Assembly: GCF_900112695.1 (NCBI RefSeq)
Contig: NZ_FOMT01000003.1
Coordinates: 830,553 to 894,552 of the forward strand
Reading direction: 5' to 3'
Origin: Paenibacillus catalpae
GTDB taxonomy: Bacteria; Bacillota; Bacilli; Paenibacillales; Paenibacillaceae
Length of the DNA: 64,000 bases
The translations under genes were made by a program, and so were the position numbers. Positions within the stretch are counted from its first letter, which is position 1, and each line of letters opens with the position of its first letter. This document shows, piece by piece, positions 22,840 to 30,209 of this stretch. The notes below the pieces were generated by a model. That model ran no database searches. It saw only the letters and a program-made list of their open reading frames with translations, and was not told the DNA's origin.

Positions 22840-24909
22840 TTATTTTATGGAAATGTCCATCTTCGATCCGGCTTCGCCGGAGAAAACAATGGCGCCATTC
22901 TTAGGCAGTACAATTGAATGATTGCCGCTGATGATGCTAAAAGTCACGCAAATTCCCTTATCGTCGTAAACGGCAAACGAACCGTTAGCAGGCAGCTTCA
23001 CCTGCATGGTCTTGCCTGCCGCTTTGCCGGACACCGTGTACCACTTGGCAAGACCGCTGGCTGGAATTGTTGCCTTCGATTTGCCCCCCGCATAGATTGG
23101 CTTTACGGCATCTTCACTTTCATAGAGGCTGCCTGAAGAAACGAGGTACTCGATCCCATCCGCTTTGTAGAAGTTATACGCCTGGGTATCTCGTCCCGCC
23201 ATCGTCGGAATTTGCAAGGTGCTTACTGAGGCATCCGGGCCGGTTATTTGCTGATCCAACACATAGCCGGGTGCTTCCTTCGACAAATCGACCTTGAGGA
23301 TCGGCAGCATCAGATAAGCAAGCGACGAATATTTTTCATTCAACAAATAATATTTTTTGCCGTCGCGCTTCTTCCAGGCTGCAGCCGTCTCTGCCGGTAA
23401 ATCGTTGGCTTCTAGCTTCTCTGCGGCGTATTGCGACAAAGCCGTTTGGCCAAGCCCTGGCAGCGAGGCATATGCCCGGATCCACAAGTACGTATGGCCG
23501 TTCGCCTCTTTCACGATGTTAAGTTTCGTATTCCCGTCCGCGCTCATGAACGAACCATCCGCCGTATACACATATTTTTCGGCCGGGCCTTCGGGCACCT
23601 GCACAGAGGATATGGACATGTCGCCTTCTCGGCTGATGCTTACCTGAATCGATTGGTTTGTCGATCCGTATAGTCCAGCTTCATTCATCATGTCCGCAGG
23701 CATTGCTGCTTTGACCGGCGCACCAAACGACTTCTCGGGCTTAATGTTGGTTATGGCACCTTTCTCCTTCAGCGCGCTGAGTAAGATTTCATTGGCGAGC
23801 AGCTGATCGGTCGTGCTGGCACCGCCAGATGAGAGAACGGCGACCGCCATGTTCTGCTCGGGAAGCACGACGAGCGAAGCATGATAGAGAATCGTGTCCC
23901 CGCCTTTCGTCAGTGCTTGAATGCCGTAATCGCCGAACGGGAACAGGTTGACACTATCCCAGCCGAGCCCGTAACTAACCGACGTATCCGCATCATCCGG
24001 CCACATTCCTCTCTTGTACTCCGATTGTCCCATGGCGGTGACGGATGCATCGGAGAGTATGCCTGCAGCCTGTCCGGAGAAGAGTTGCGAGAACCGGACT
24101 AAATCTTCCGCCGTAGAGTAGATGCCGCCGGTCCCGATGACATTGACCGACTCGTTCGGCAATTGTCCCTGATAAGTAGGGAAGTAGAGTCCCGCCATCT
24201 GGGAGCTATCAATCCGATCCAACGGCGTCTTGGTATTATTCATGCCAAGCGGCTGCGTAAAATAGCGATGGATAAAAGCGGTGAAGTCCATGCCGCTGAT
24301 CTTCTCTACCAACAACTCTGCTAGCGTGAAGCCGTCGTTGCTATAAACCGAATAAGCACCCGGATCGGCCTTTAGCTTCTGATCGGCCAACTGCTTCAGC
24401 AACGTATCATGGGCATAGGTATCGTTGTCTTCGAATAAAAAAGCGTTCGTCAGCGTTGATCCGTATAGACCGGAGGAATGATTCAGCAGCATTCGCGGCG
24501 TAATCTGCTTGTAACGCTCGTCCTGCATCTTAAAGCTCGGGAGATACTGAACGACGGGCGTATCCAGATTGACCTTCCCTTCGTCCACCAGCTTCATCAC
24601 GGCCGCTGCAACAAACATTTTGCTGGTCGACCCGATGCCATACATCGTTCTCTTCGTTAACGGTTGTTTCCCCTTCTCGTCGTTGCGGCCTGATTCGCCG
24701 GAGACGACAATGCTGCCGTGATCGATCAGCGCATACTGAACGCTCGTCGTATTGTAACTTCCCGTCAGCAGTGCGGCCTTCTCAGCCGCGACTTTCCGCG
24801 TAGCCTCATAGGCCGGCGTACCGCTCTGACCTGCGGCAATCGCTCCCGTTGGAACAAGCAACGTTACCGTCAGCGCCACTACCGGTATCCACATTCTTCT
24901 TTTTCGCAT
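22840..24909 (-). CDS. Secreted class C beta-lactamase-like serine hydrolase
   Basis: Encodes 689 residues. A signal peptide (WIPVVALTVTLLVPTGAIAA) is followed by a beta-lactamase/DD-peptidase-like domain of about 350 residues: the SxxK motif is GSTSKMF (Ser94, Lys97), the second motif is YSNDG near 192, and KGGDT near 335 replaces the usual HxG/KTG. The C-terminal 300 residues are a separate, mainly beta domain found in similar exported Paenibacillus esterases. Likely an extracellular esterase or peptidase acting on cell wall or peptides, not necessarily a drug-resistance enzyme. Single gene, with AGGAGG before the ATG. Confidence 0.8.
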   Translation of the reverse strand: MRKRRMWIPVVALTVTLLVPTGAIAAGQSGTPAYEATRKVAAEKAALLTGSYNTTSVQYALIDHGSIVVSGESGRNDEKGKQPLTKRTMYGIGSTSKMFVAAAVMKLVDEGKVNLDTPVVQYLPSFKMQDERYKQITPRMLLNHSSGLYGSTLTNAFLFEDNDTYAHDTLLKQLADQKLKADPGAYSVYSNDGFTLAELLVEKISGMDFTAFIHRYFTQPLGMNNTKTPLDRIDSSQMAGLYFPTYQGQLPNESVNVIGTGGIYSTAEDLVRFSQLFSGQAAGILSDASVTAMGQSEYKRGMWPDDADTSVSYGLGWDSVNLFPFGDYGIQALTKGGDTILYHASLVVLPEQNMAVAVLSSGGASTTDQLLANEILLSALKEKGAITNIKPEKSFGAPVKAAMPADMMNEAGLYGSTNQSIQVSISREGDMSISSVQVPEGPAEKYVYTADGSFMSADGNTKLNIVKEANGHTYLWIRAYASLPGLGQTALSQYAAEKLEANDLPAETAAAWKKRDGKKYYLLNEKYSSLAYLMLPILKVDLSKEAPGYVLDQQITGPDASVSTLQIPTMAGRDTQAYNFYKADGIEYLVSSGSLYESEDAVKPIYAGGKSKATIPASGLAKWYTVSGKAAGKTMQVKLPANGSFAVYDDKGICVTFSIISGNHSIVLPKNGAIVFSGEAGSKMDISIK

Positions 24910-25028
24910 TAGAACCTCCTAAATTGGATTTAGCGAAGCCACCCGAATCGACCATCCTCCTTTGAAAGCATTCGCTTGGGCAGAGTCTCTCTTTAATACG
25001 AGCTACTCTTCCAAAAGATTCCTTTTAT

Positions 25029-25397
25029 TTGAGAGAAACGGCGGATGTGTTAGATGAATGTGCAACGAAACTTTTTCAATTTGGAGGTAAATGTGCTGCT
25101 GAGCTGGCAGCTATCGCCCCATACATGAGTCAGGAGGTAATAGACGTTTGCTCACAAAAACTATTTAGTGAGGGAAATGGCGGTGCAGCCGAACTGCTGG
25201 CGATCTCCTCATTTATGAGTAAGCATGCCATTGACGCATGTGCTAAAGAAATTATTGAACGAGAAGATAAAGGGGGACTCGTTTTTATGGCCTCGGTCAT
25301 GAGCGAGAATGCAATCGACGTACAAAAAGAGAGTGTTTTAGAAGGACTAAAAAAGCAGAAACAGCAGCCGTTTAATGAATTGTATCCCATGTGTTAG
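25029..25397 (+). CDS. Repeat protein of unknown function, probably 5' truncated
   Basis: At least 122 residues made of roughly three copies of a 33-residue helical repeat. Each copy has the shape AAELLAISSFMSKHAIDACAKE (compare AAELAAIAPYMSQEVIDVCSQK and LVFMASVMSENAIDVQKE). The only start is TTG 25029, without a ribosome binding site, and the frame stays open about 60 bases upstream without a start, so the N-terminus may have been lost. Family not recognised. A right-arm repeat copy follows the stop. Confidence 0.45.
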   Translation: MRETADVLDECATKLFQFGGKCAAELAAIAPYMSQEVIDVCSQKLFSEGNGGAAELLAISSFMSKHAIDACAKEIIEREDKGGLVFMASVMSENAIDVQKESVLEGLKKQKQQPFNELYPMC

Positions 25398-25430
25398 GTA
25401 TTTTTAACAAATGGTATGCAATACACATTA

Positions 25431-25475
25431 AATCGGCTGCTGTTTTTGTTGAAGTAAAGGTTAAGATAGTTTAAT
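25431..25475 (+). repeat. Array repeat, right arm (copy 19)
   Basis: CGGCTGCTG, a half-hairpin remnant, then TTTTTGTTGAAGTAAAGGTT and AAGATAGTTTAATTC. Confidence 0.75.
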
Positions 25476-25526
25476 TCAAAAAACATTGGTGTCGGTGTTT
25501 TATTAGCCCCGGATATATTAAACAAT

Positions 25527-26015
25527 TTATTTCTTTGTTAGGTATTCGGATAATTGATTGAAGGTTCCGGTAAACCCTTCCTGAACGATCTCTTGTGAAG
25601 CCTCGAAGGTTTTGAGCTCTTCCTCTGTCGGGGATTCGGGAGCCACAATCATTGAAAGGGTTGTTGTTCCTTCACCCTCGATGAACGTCATGGAATTTAG
25701 GGTTTTCAAAGGCCAATTTGCGTCAAAGGGGGCACGCACAATGTTACCTTCTTCATCAGAAAAGAAACTAGTATAAATGATTTTCTCCGGTGCAACAATT
25801 TCACTGTACACAAATTTAACCCACATTATATCGCCGTCAGCAGGTTTCTGGCTATAGTGAAAGACACCGCCCGATCGGAAATCTGCTTTAGCAACATGAA
25901 ACGTCCATCCTTTTGGCCCCCACCAGTTCTGTAGATGTTTTGATTCGGTGAATACCTTAAATACAAGTTCTCGTGGAGCATTAAAAGTATAGGTGATTTC
26001 GAATTGCGTTGACAT
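25527..26015 (-). CDS. SRPBCC (AHSA1-like) protein
   Basis: Encodes 162 residues from ATG 26015 (GGAGGG 6 bases before). It shows the START/Bet v1-like pattern of the AHSA1 group: FEITYTFNAPRELVFKVFTE, LQNWWGPKGW and a C-terminal FTGTFNQLSEYL helix. Such proteins bind hydrophobic ligands; in Bacillota they often sit near ArsR regulators, but none is present here. Minus strand, opposite to the array direction. Confidence 0.8.
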   Translation of the reverse strand: MSTQFEITYTFNAPRELVFKVFTESKHLQNWWGPKGWTFHVAKADFRSGGVFHYSQKPADGDIMWVKFVYSEIVAPEKIIYTSFFSDEEGNIVRAPFDANWPLKTLNSMTFIEGEGTTTLSMIVAPESPTEEELKTFEASQEIVQEGFTGTFNQLSEYLTKK

Positions 26016-26137
26016 TGTAATCCCTCCATTTTTTTTGTGCTTCTCTGTTATCCGAATATACCCCACAAAGAATATTCCTGTAAAGTAATATTTAATGTAG
26101 ATTAAAAGCTAGTCAGAATTATCCCAGCGGAGCATCA

Positions 26138-26177
26138 TAAAAAACGAGGACCCTGCGAATTAAATCGCGGAGTCCTC
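26138..26177 (-). terminator. Terminator hairpin on the minus strand
   Basis: GAGGAC (26146-26151) pairs with GTCCTC (26172-26177), with an inner GCGA/TCGC stem. Read on the minus strand it is followed by GTTTTTTAT. It fits the end of the decayed minus-strand gene just upstream. Confidence 0.55.
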
Positions 26178-26221
26178 TTATAGTGGGAAGCGGTTTATAA
26201 ATGCACTTCTAAAGCTAAGTC

Positions 26222-26376
26222 TTACTCAAAAAGTGTCGAAGCAGAAATCTCGAACTTTTTATCCTTCTTCGTGTTTTCATGGTAATCAACAACCTTTCGG
26301 AAACTAAAATTGTATTCCGGTTACCGCTGTTTTTTAATACCACTTCCCACTTATCATATGTTTACCCTTTTGTTAT
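26222..26376 (-). pseudogene. Frameshifted gene remnant
   Basis: On the minus strand one frame reads TYDKWEVVLKNSGNRNT and, after a shift, another reads FRKVVDYHENTKKDKKFEI, then ASTLFE and stop at 26222. No start codon or ribosome binding site remains. A terminator follows 45 bases downstream. Probably the 3' part of a lost gene; family unknown. Confidence 0.35.
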
Positions 26377-26427
26377 TGTTTTGAATCACTATGGGTAACT
26401 ATGAAAATAAGATTTAGATTGACGATG

Positions 26428-26458
26428 CTTGATTAAGCTAACTGGTAGGATAGGGTTG
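26428..26458 (+). repeat. Array repeat, right arm only (copy 20)
   Basis: CTTGATTAAGCTAACTGGTAG followed by GATAGGGTTG. It precedes the DUF4830 lipoprotein gene by 70 bases. Confidence 0.65.
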
Positions 26459-26527
26459 AAACTGCAACTTTCATATGGGTCTTTACGTCTCTCATATCTA
26501 AATGGAAAATGAAGGGAGTTGATTTCA

Positions 26528-26923
26528 ATTAAAAAAATTATTGTTTTATTTTCATTTTTTTGTCTTGTGTTCCTAATTGGTTGCGCTAAAGAAACAACGG
26601 AGCAAAATAATGTTAAACATATTGAATACCTTAAGTCGTTTGGTTGGCATATTGAGGAAAGAAGTAGTGAAAGAACACAAGATACAAAAAACTTTCTACC
26701 TGCAACTAACGCAGGTATTGATTTAAAGCCGTATAAAGAAATTTATATTACAACCTACTTGCTGAAAGAAAAACAAAAAACAGGAAAGAAAATATATGCT
26801 GACATTTATCAAATTAATGATGATATTATTGGAGGAGCAGGACATTTAGAGACTTGGGAGCCTGGAGATTTCTCTTTGAAGGATAAAGAAAGGTTAATCA
26901 ACGAAGGAACAATAAATAGATAA
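26528..26923 (+). CDS. DUF4830-type lipoprotein, probable ATT start
   Basis: About 131 residues. The product begins KKIIVLFSFFCLVFLIGC, a lipoprotein signal with lipobox LIGC. The AAGGGAG site (26512-26518) touches the TTG at 26519, leaving no spacer, but is 9 bases from ATT 26528, which gives the typical MKK start; no ATG is available. The exported part matches DUF4830: IEYLKSFGWHIEE, then NAGIDLKPYKEIYITTYLL and a DDIIGGAGHL segment. DUF4830 proteins are small envelope lipoproteins of unknown role in spore formers. Flanked upstream by a repeat right arm. Confidence 0.6.
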   Translation: MKKIIVLFSFFCLVFLIGCAKETTEQNNVKHIEYLKSFGWHIEERSSERTQDTKNFLPATNAGIDLKPYKEIYITTYLLKEKQKTGKKIYADIYQINDDIIGGAGHLETWEPGDFSLKDKERLINEGTINR

Positions 26924-27068
26924 CGTGTTCTCCTTTATTATGCGCCCTCGAAATGATTCGGTTTCCTCACTCAGAATCATGAATTCGCAGGATTTCATCC
27001 TGTAGGAAAATTGGAGAGTATGATAAAGGTCATCGAAGAATTAAAAGTAATAATACAGGAGGTAAGTA

Positions 27069-27440
27069 ATGGCGTATTTATTCTTGGCAATCTCTATCGT
27101 TGGGGAGTTAATCGGTACATCGATGCTTAAAGCATCCGAAGGGTTCACTAAACTGAATCCAACTCTCTTCACGGTTGTCGCATTTGGTTGTTCGTTCTTT
27201 TTCATCTCGCTTACGCTTAAAACACTACCCTTAAATATGACTTATGCGATCTGGTCAGGGGTAGGTACCGTTGCAACAGCTCTTATTTCTGTGTTGATCT
27301 GGAAAGAAAAAATAAACTTGGGAAGCATCGTCGGAATAGCTTTAATTGTTATGGGAGTGGTTGTATTAAACTTATTCGGTGCTGGACACGGCGAGACAAA
27401 GGACGCGACAGCTTCTGCAAGTTCGATTGTCGAGGAATAA
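27069..27440 (+). CDS. SMR-family multidrug exporter subunit
   Basis: Encodes 123 residues with four transmembrane helices, the size of EmrE/QacC-type small multidrug resistance proteins. The essential Glu is in helix 1 (IVGELIGTSMLKASEGF), and the helix 3 signature YAIWSGVGTVATALISVLIWKE is intact. SMR proteins export quaternary ammonium or guanidinium compounds by proton exchange as dimers; some need a paired subunit, but no partner gene is adjacent. The ATG follows CAGGAGG. It sits just before the last array-repeat copy. Confidence 0.88.
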   Translation: MAYLFLAISIVGELIGTSMLKASEGFTKLNPTLFTVVAFGCSFFFISLTLKTLPLNMTYAIWSGVGTVATALISVLIWKEKINLGSIVGIALIVMGVVVLNLFGAGHGETKDATASASSIVEE

Positions 27441-27454
27441 GTTGAATGCATATT

Positions 27455-27494
27455 TCTGGTTAAACTAACGGATAAAAGGAAGTTCATTCAATCG
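27455..27494 (+). repeat. Array repeat, degenerate arm (copy 21, last)
   Basis: TTTCTGGTTAAACTAACGGA then TAAAAGGAAGTTCATTC. This is the rightmost recognisable copy; none was seen in the remaining 36 kb. Confidence 0.55.
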
Positions 27495-27518
27495 ATGAGA
27501 CAAAGAGGGGAAACGAAA

Positions 27519-27974
27519 ATGAAGACGATCAAATGCATGATGGATCACCTGTACTGGGCAGACGGACGCATCTTGGACGCGCTTGAGGAAAGTGAGACGA
27601 AGAACAAGGAACTTCTGAAGCTGGTTCGGCATGTCGCGGTGGCGGAACAAGTCTGGCTGTCCCGATTGCAGGGCAAGGGCAGCGCACAATATTCGTTGTG
27701 GGAGGAAGCCGAAGAATTGACGGTGATCCGGACGATGTTCGAAGAAAACGCCGAGCAATATCGTGTCTATATCGGAGGGCTTGAGGAATCCAAGTTGGAC
27801 GAGATGATCGACTATGCAAGCCAGAGCGGGGTTCCGTTCCGTACGTCCGTTCGGGACATCCTGTTGCAGGTCCTTTTACATGGGCAATATCACCGCGGAC
27901 AGATCAACCGGGCACTTCGGCTCGAATCGGCAGAGCCTGTCCAAGTCGATTACATCACGTTCGCGAGGCTCTAA
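27519..27974 (+). CDS. DinB-family protein
   Basis: Encodes 151 residues from ATG 27519 (AGAGGGG 8 bases before). The four-helix DinB/YfiT pattern has three metal-binding histidines: MDHLYWADGRIL at the start, RHVAVAEQVWLSRL and HGQYHRGQINRALR. Members include thiol transferases (for bacillithiol or mycothiol) and damage-inducible proteins. It is more GC-rich than the array genes and resembles the following chromosomal genes in composition. Confidence 0.83.
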   Translation: MKTIKCMMDHLYWADGRILDALEESETKNKELLKLVRHVAVAEQVWLSRLQGKGSAQYSLWEEAEELTVIRTMFEENAEQYRVYIGGLEESKLDEMIDYASQSGVPFRTSVRDILLQVLLHGQYHRGQINRALRLESAEPVQVDYITFARL

Positions 27975-28022
27975 CAGGGCAGGGCATTACTCGGTTAGTA
28001 TCGTATTAAGGAAATAGTAAAA

Positions 28023-28055
28023 AAGCTCTCGGGTGAATTCCCGGGAGCTTTTTTA
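28023..28055. terminator. Bidirectional terminator
   Basis: AAGCTCTCGGG (28023-28033) pairs with CCCGGGAGCTT (28040-28050), then TTTT on the plus strand. It lies between the convergent DinB and ptsI genes. Confidence 0.75.
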
Positions 28056-28093
28056 CATTCAGCGTTAGCCGCTGCAAGCTGTCTTCTTGTTTG

Positions 28094-29848
28094 TTAATCT
28101 TTGAGCTCCGGCACATGCTTTTCCACATAAGACCGAACCGCTTCCGCATCGTCCAGATCAAGCACTGCTTCCGAAAGAGAAGCAAGCTTCGAACGATGGA
28201 GACGGGATAGGAGCGCCCGGGCAGGGAGAACAGCGGACGCGCTCATGCTGAACTCATCTAGTCCCATACCGAGAAGGATCGGAAGCGCGACAGGCGTTCC
28301 GGCCATTTCTCCGCACATGCCAACCCATTTGTTTTCCTTGTGAGCGGCTCGAATGACCCGATCAATAAGCCGCAGAACGGGAGGATGGAGCGGATCGGAC
28401 AAATAGCCAAGCTTCGGATTCATCCGGTCTGCTGCCATCGTGTACTGCACAAGATCATTGGTACCAATACTGAAGAAGTCGACCTCGCGGGCGAACCGGT
28501 CTGCCATTTGGGCAGCAGCCGGGATCTCGATCATAATACCGGCCTCGATCTGCTCGTTAAAGGCGATGTTCTCGCTCCTTAGCTCCTGTTTGGCCTGCTC
28601 CAGCAATGCTGTAGCCTGTCGCCATTCACCAAGCGTTGCGATCATCGGGAACATGATCTTCAGATTGCCATGAGCACTTGCCCGAAGCACCGCGCGAAGC
28701 TGCGTCTTGAACAGGTCCGGGCGGTCCAGACAAATCCTAATCGCACGATAGCCAAGGAACGGATTATCTTCCTTTTCAAGCTGCAGGCTTGGAAGCTCCT
28801 TGTCTCCGCCGATGTCCATCGTCCGGATGACGATAGGGGAGCCCGGGCCAAATGCTTCGGCTGCTTCCTTGTAGGCTTTGAACTGCTCCTCTTCAGTAGG
28901 CAGATCAGGACGGCCCATGTACAAGAATTCGGTACGGAATAAGCCAACGCCTTCGGCACCAAGCTCCTGTGCTTGACGGGCATCCTGTACGGAGCCGATA
29001 TTCGCTACGAGCTCAACCTGATGTCCATCTGCGCTGACGGAAGGCTGGCCGCGATACTGATCGAGCAGGGCACGTTTACCTGCCGCTTGCTGTTGCAGCG
29101 CCTGATAACGGGCCAATTCTTCGTCTTTCGGATCCACCAGGACAAGTCCGGCGGCGCCGTCAACGATAATAAGCTGCCCGTTCTCAATATGCAGCGCCCC
29201 TTCACCTGCGCCAACGATCGCCGGAATGCCGACCGAACGGGCAATAATCGCAGAGTGAGAAGTCCGTCCGCCGGCTGCGGTTACAAATCCCCCAATAACG
29301 GACGGATCAAGCTGGGCGGTATCCGATGGTGTCAGATCGAAGGCGAACAGGATGGATTTCTCATTCGCAGCTGCTGACGAAGCTTGAAGGCCGTCTGATT
29401 CCGAGCGGTTGCCAAGCTTTCGGATAACTCGGCGGCTGACATCACGGACATCGGCTGCGCGTTCCCGCAAATACTCGTCATCCAATGCAGCGAGCATATC
29501 AGCTACTTCTTCGCCAGCTTCATTCATCGCAGCTTCCGCCTTATAGCGTTGACTGCGGATCCTCTCCTGCGCCGCACCAATAAGCTCTTCGTCTTCAAGC
29601 AGCATCAGATGGGCTTCGAATATTTCTGATTCCTTCTCACGGCCATCTGCCTTCATCCGATCAAGCAGAGCTTCAAGCTCGCCGCGAGCGGATGCAACGG
29701 CAGAATCGAACCGGGTGAGCTCGGCTGCCTCTTCGCCAGCCTCAATATAGGAAATTCCCTCTGGCACAACTTCTTCGCGAAGAATGACCGCACGGCCGAT
29801 TGCGTAACCTTCCGATGCGGCGATTCCTTTAATCTTGGTTGCCATCAT
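28094..29848 (-). CDS. ptsI: Phosphoenolpyruvate-protein phosphotransferase (Enzyme I)
   Basis: Encodes 584 residues, normal for Enzyme I. It transfers phosphate from PEP to HPr as the first step of the sugar phosphotransferase system. The N-terminal HPr-binding domain starts with GIAASEGYAIGRAV; the active-site His lies in GGRTSHSAIIARSVGIPA. The PEP-binding C-terminal barrel has EGVGLFRTEFLYM, GGDKELP, FSIGTNDLVQYTMAADR and the catalytic Cys in MCGEMAG. AAGGAGG precedes the first ATG. Last gene of the glcT-IIA-IICB-ptsH-ptsI operon, 12 bases after ptsH. Confidence 0.97.
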   Translation of the reverse strand: MMATKIKGIAASEGYAIGRAVILREEVVPEGISYIEAGEEAAELTRFDSAVASARGELEALLDRMKADGREKESEIFEAHLMLLEDEELIGAAQERIRSQRYKAEAAMNEAGEEVADMLAALDDEYLRERAADVRDVSRRVIRKLGNRSESDGLQASSAAANEKSILFAFDLTPSDTAQLDPSVIGGFVTAAGGRTSHSAIIARSVGIPAIVGAGEGALHIENGQLIIVDGAAGLVLVDPKDEELARYQALQQQAAGKRALLDQYRGQPSVSADGHQVELVANIGSVQDARQAQELGAEGVGLFRTEFLYMGRPDLPTEEEQFKAYKEAAEAFGPGSPIVIRTMDIGGDKELPSLQLEKEDNPFLGYRAIRICLDRPDLFKTQLRAVLRASAHGNLKIMFPMIATLGEWRQATALLEQAKQELRSENIAFNEQIEAGIMIEIPAAAQMADRFAREVDFFSIGTNDLVQYTMAADRMNPKLGYLSDPLHPPVLRLIDRVIRAAHKENKWVGMCGEMAGTPVALPILLGMGLDEFSMSASAVLPARALLSRLHRSKLASLSEAVLDLDDAEAVRSYVEKHVPELKD

Positions 29849-29860
29849 TGCGGTGCCTCC

Positions 29861-30124
29861 TTACTCTGCTTCTGCAGTAGCCAGTACAGCGCCAATAGCG
29901 TCAACCGCTGCTTCTGCTTTCTCTCCTTCGGCACTGACGGTTACGGTATCATTTTGCTTGGCACCGATCGACAATACGTTAACCAGGCTTTTTGCGCTGA
30001 CTTTACGTCCGCCTTTCTCCAGATACACCGTACCTTCGCAAATCTTTGCCGCTTCAACAATTTTCTTGGCAGGACGGGCGTGGATGCCCGTCGGGTTCAG
30101 TACTACGTATGATTTCTCCACCAT
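29861..30124 (-). CDS. ptsH: Phosphocarrier protein HPr
   Basis: Encodes 87 residues. The Enzyme I phosphorylation site His15 is in NPTGIHARPA, and the HPr-kinase site Ser46 is in AKSLVNVLSIG, so it can serve both transport and carbon-catabolite signalling; presence of the His separates it from Crh. ATG 30124 is chosen for AGGAGG close upstream. It lies between the IICB and ptsI genes. Confidence 0.96.
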   Translation of the reverse strand: MVEKSYVVLNPTGIHARPAKKIVEAAKICEGTVYLEKGGRKVSAKSLVNVLSIGAKQNDTVTVSAEGEKAEAAVDAIGAVLATAEAE

Positions 30125-30209
30125 AAATCCTCCTAAAAAAGTGGCCCAATTCAGGCCGCTTGTGATGATTCTTTCTTCGAAAATATTAACCAAGAAATAT
30201 ATGTCTGAG

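Noticed and set aside
2958..27494. CRISPR array
   Set aside because: Repeat copies are hundreds to thousands of bases apart, contain genes between them and vary in sequence; no cas genes are present.
2958..27494. Classical integron
   Set aside because: No integrase gene or attI-like site is visible, and the arms match the standard attC core consensus only partly, so the term is used only as an analogy.
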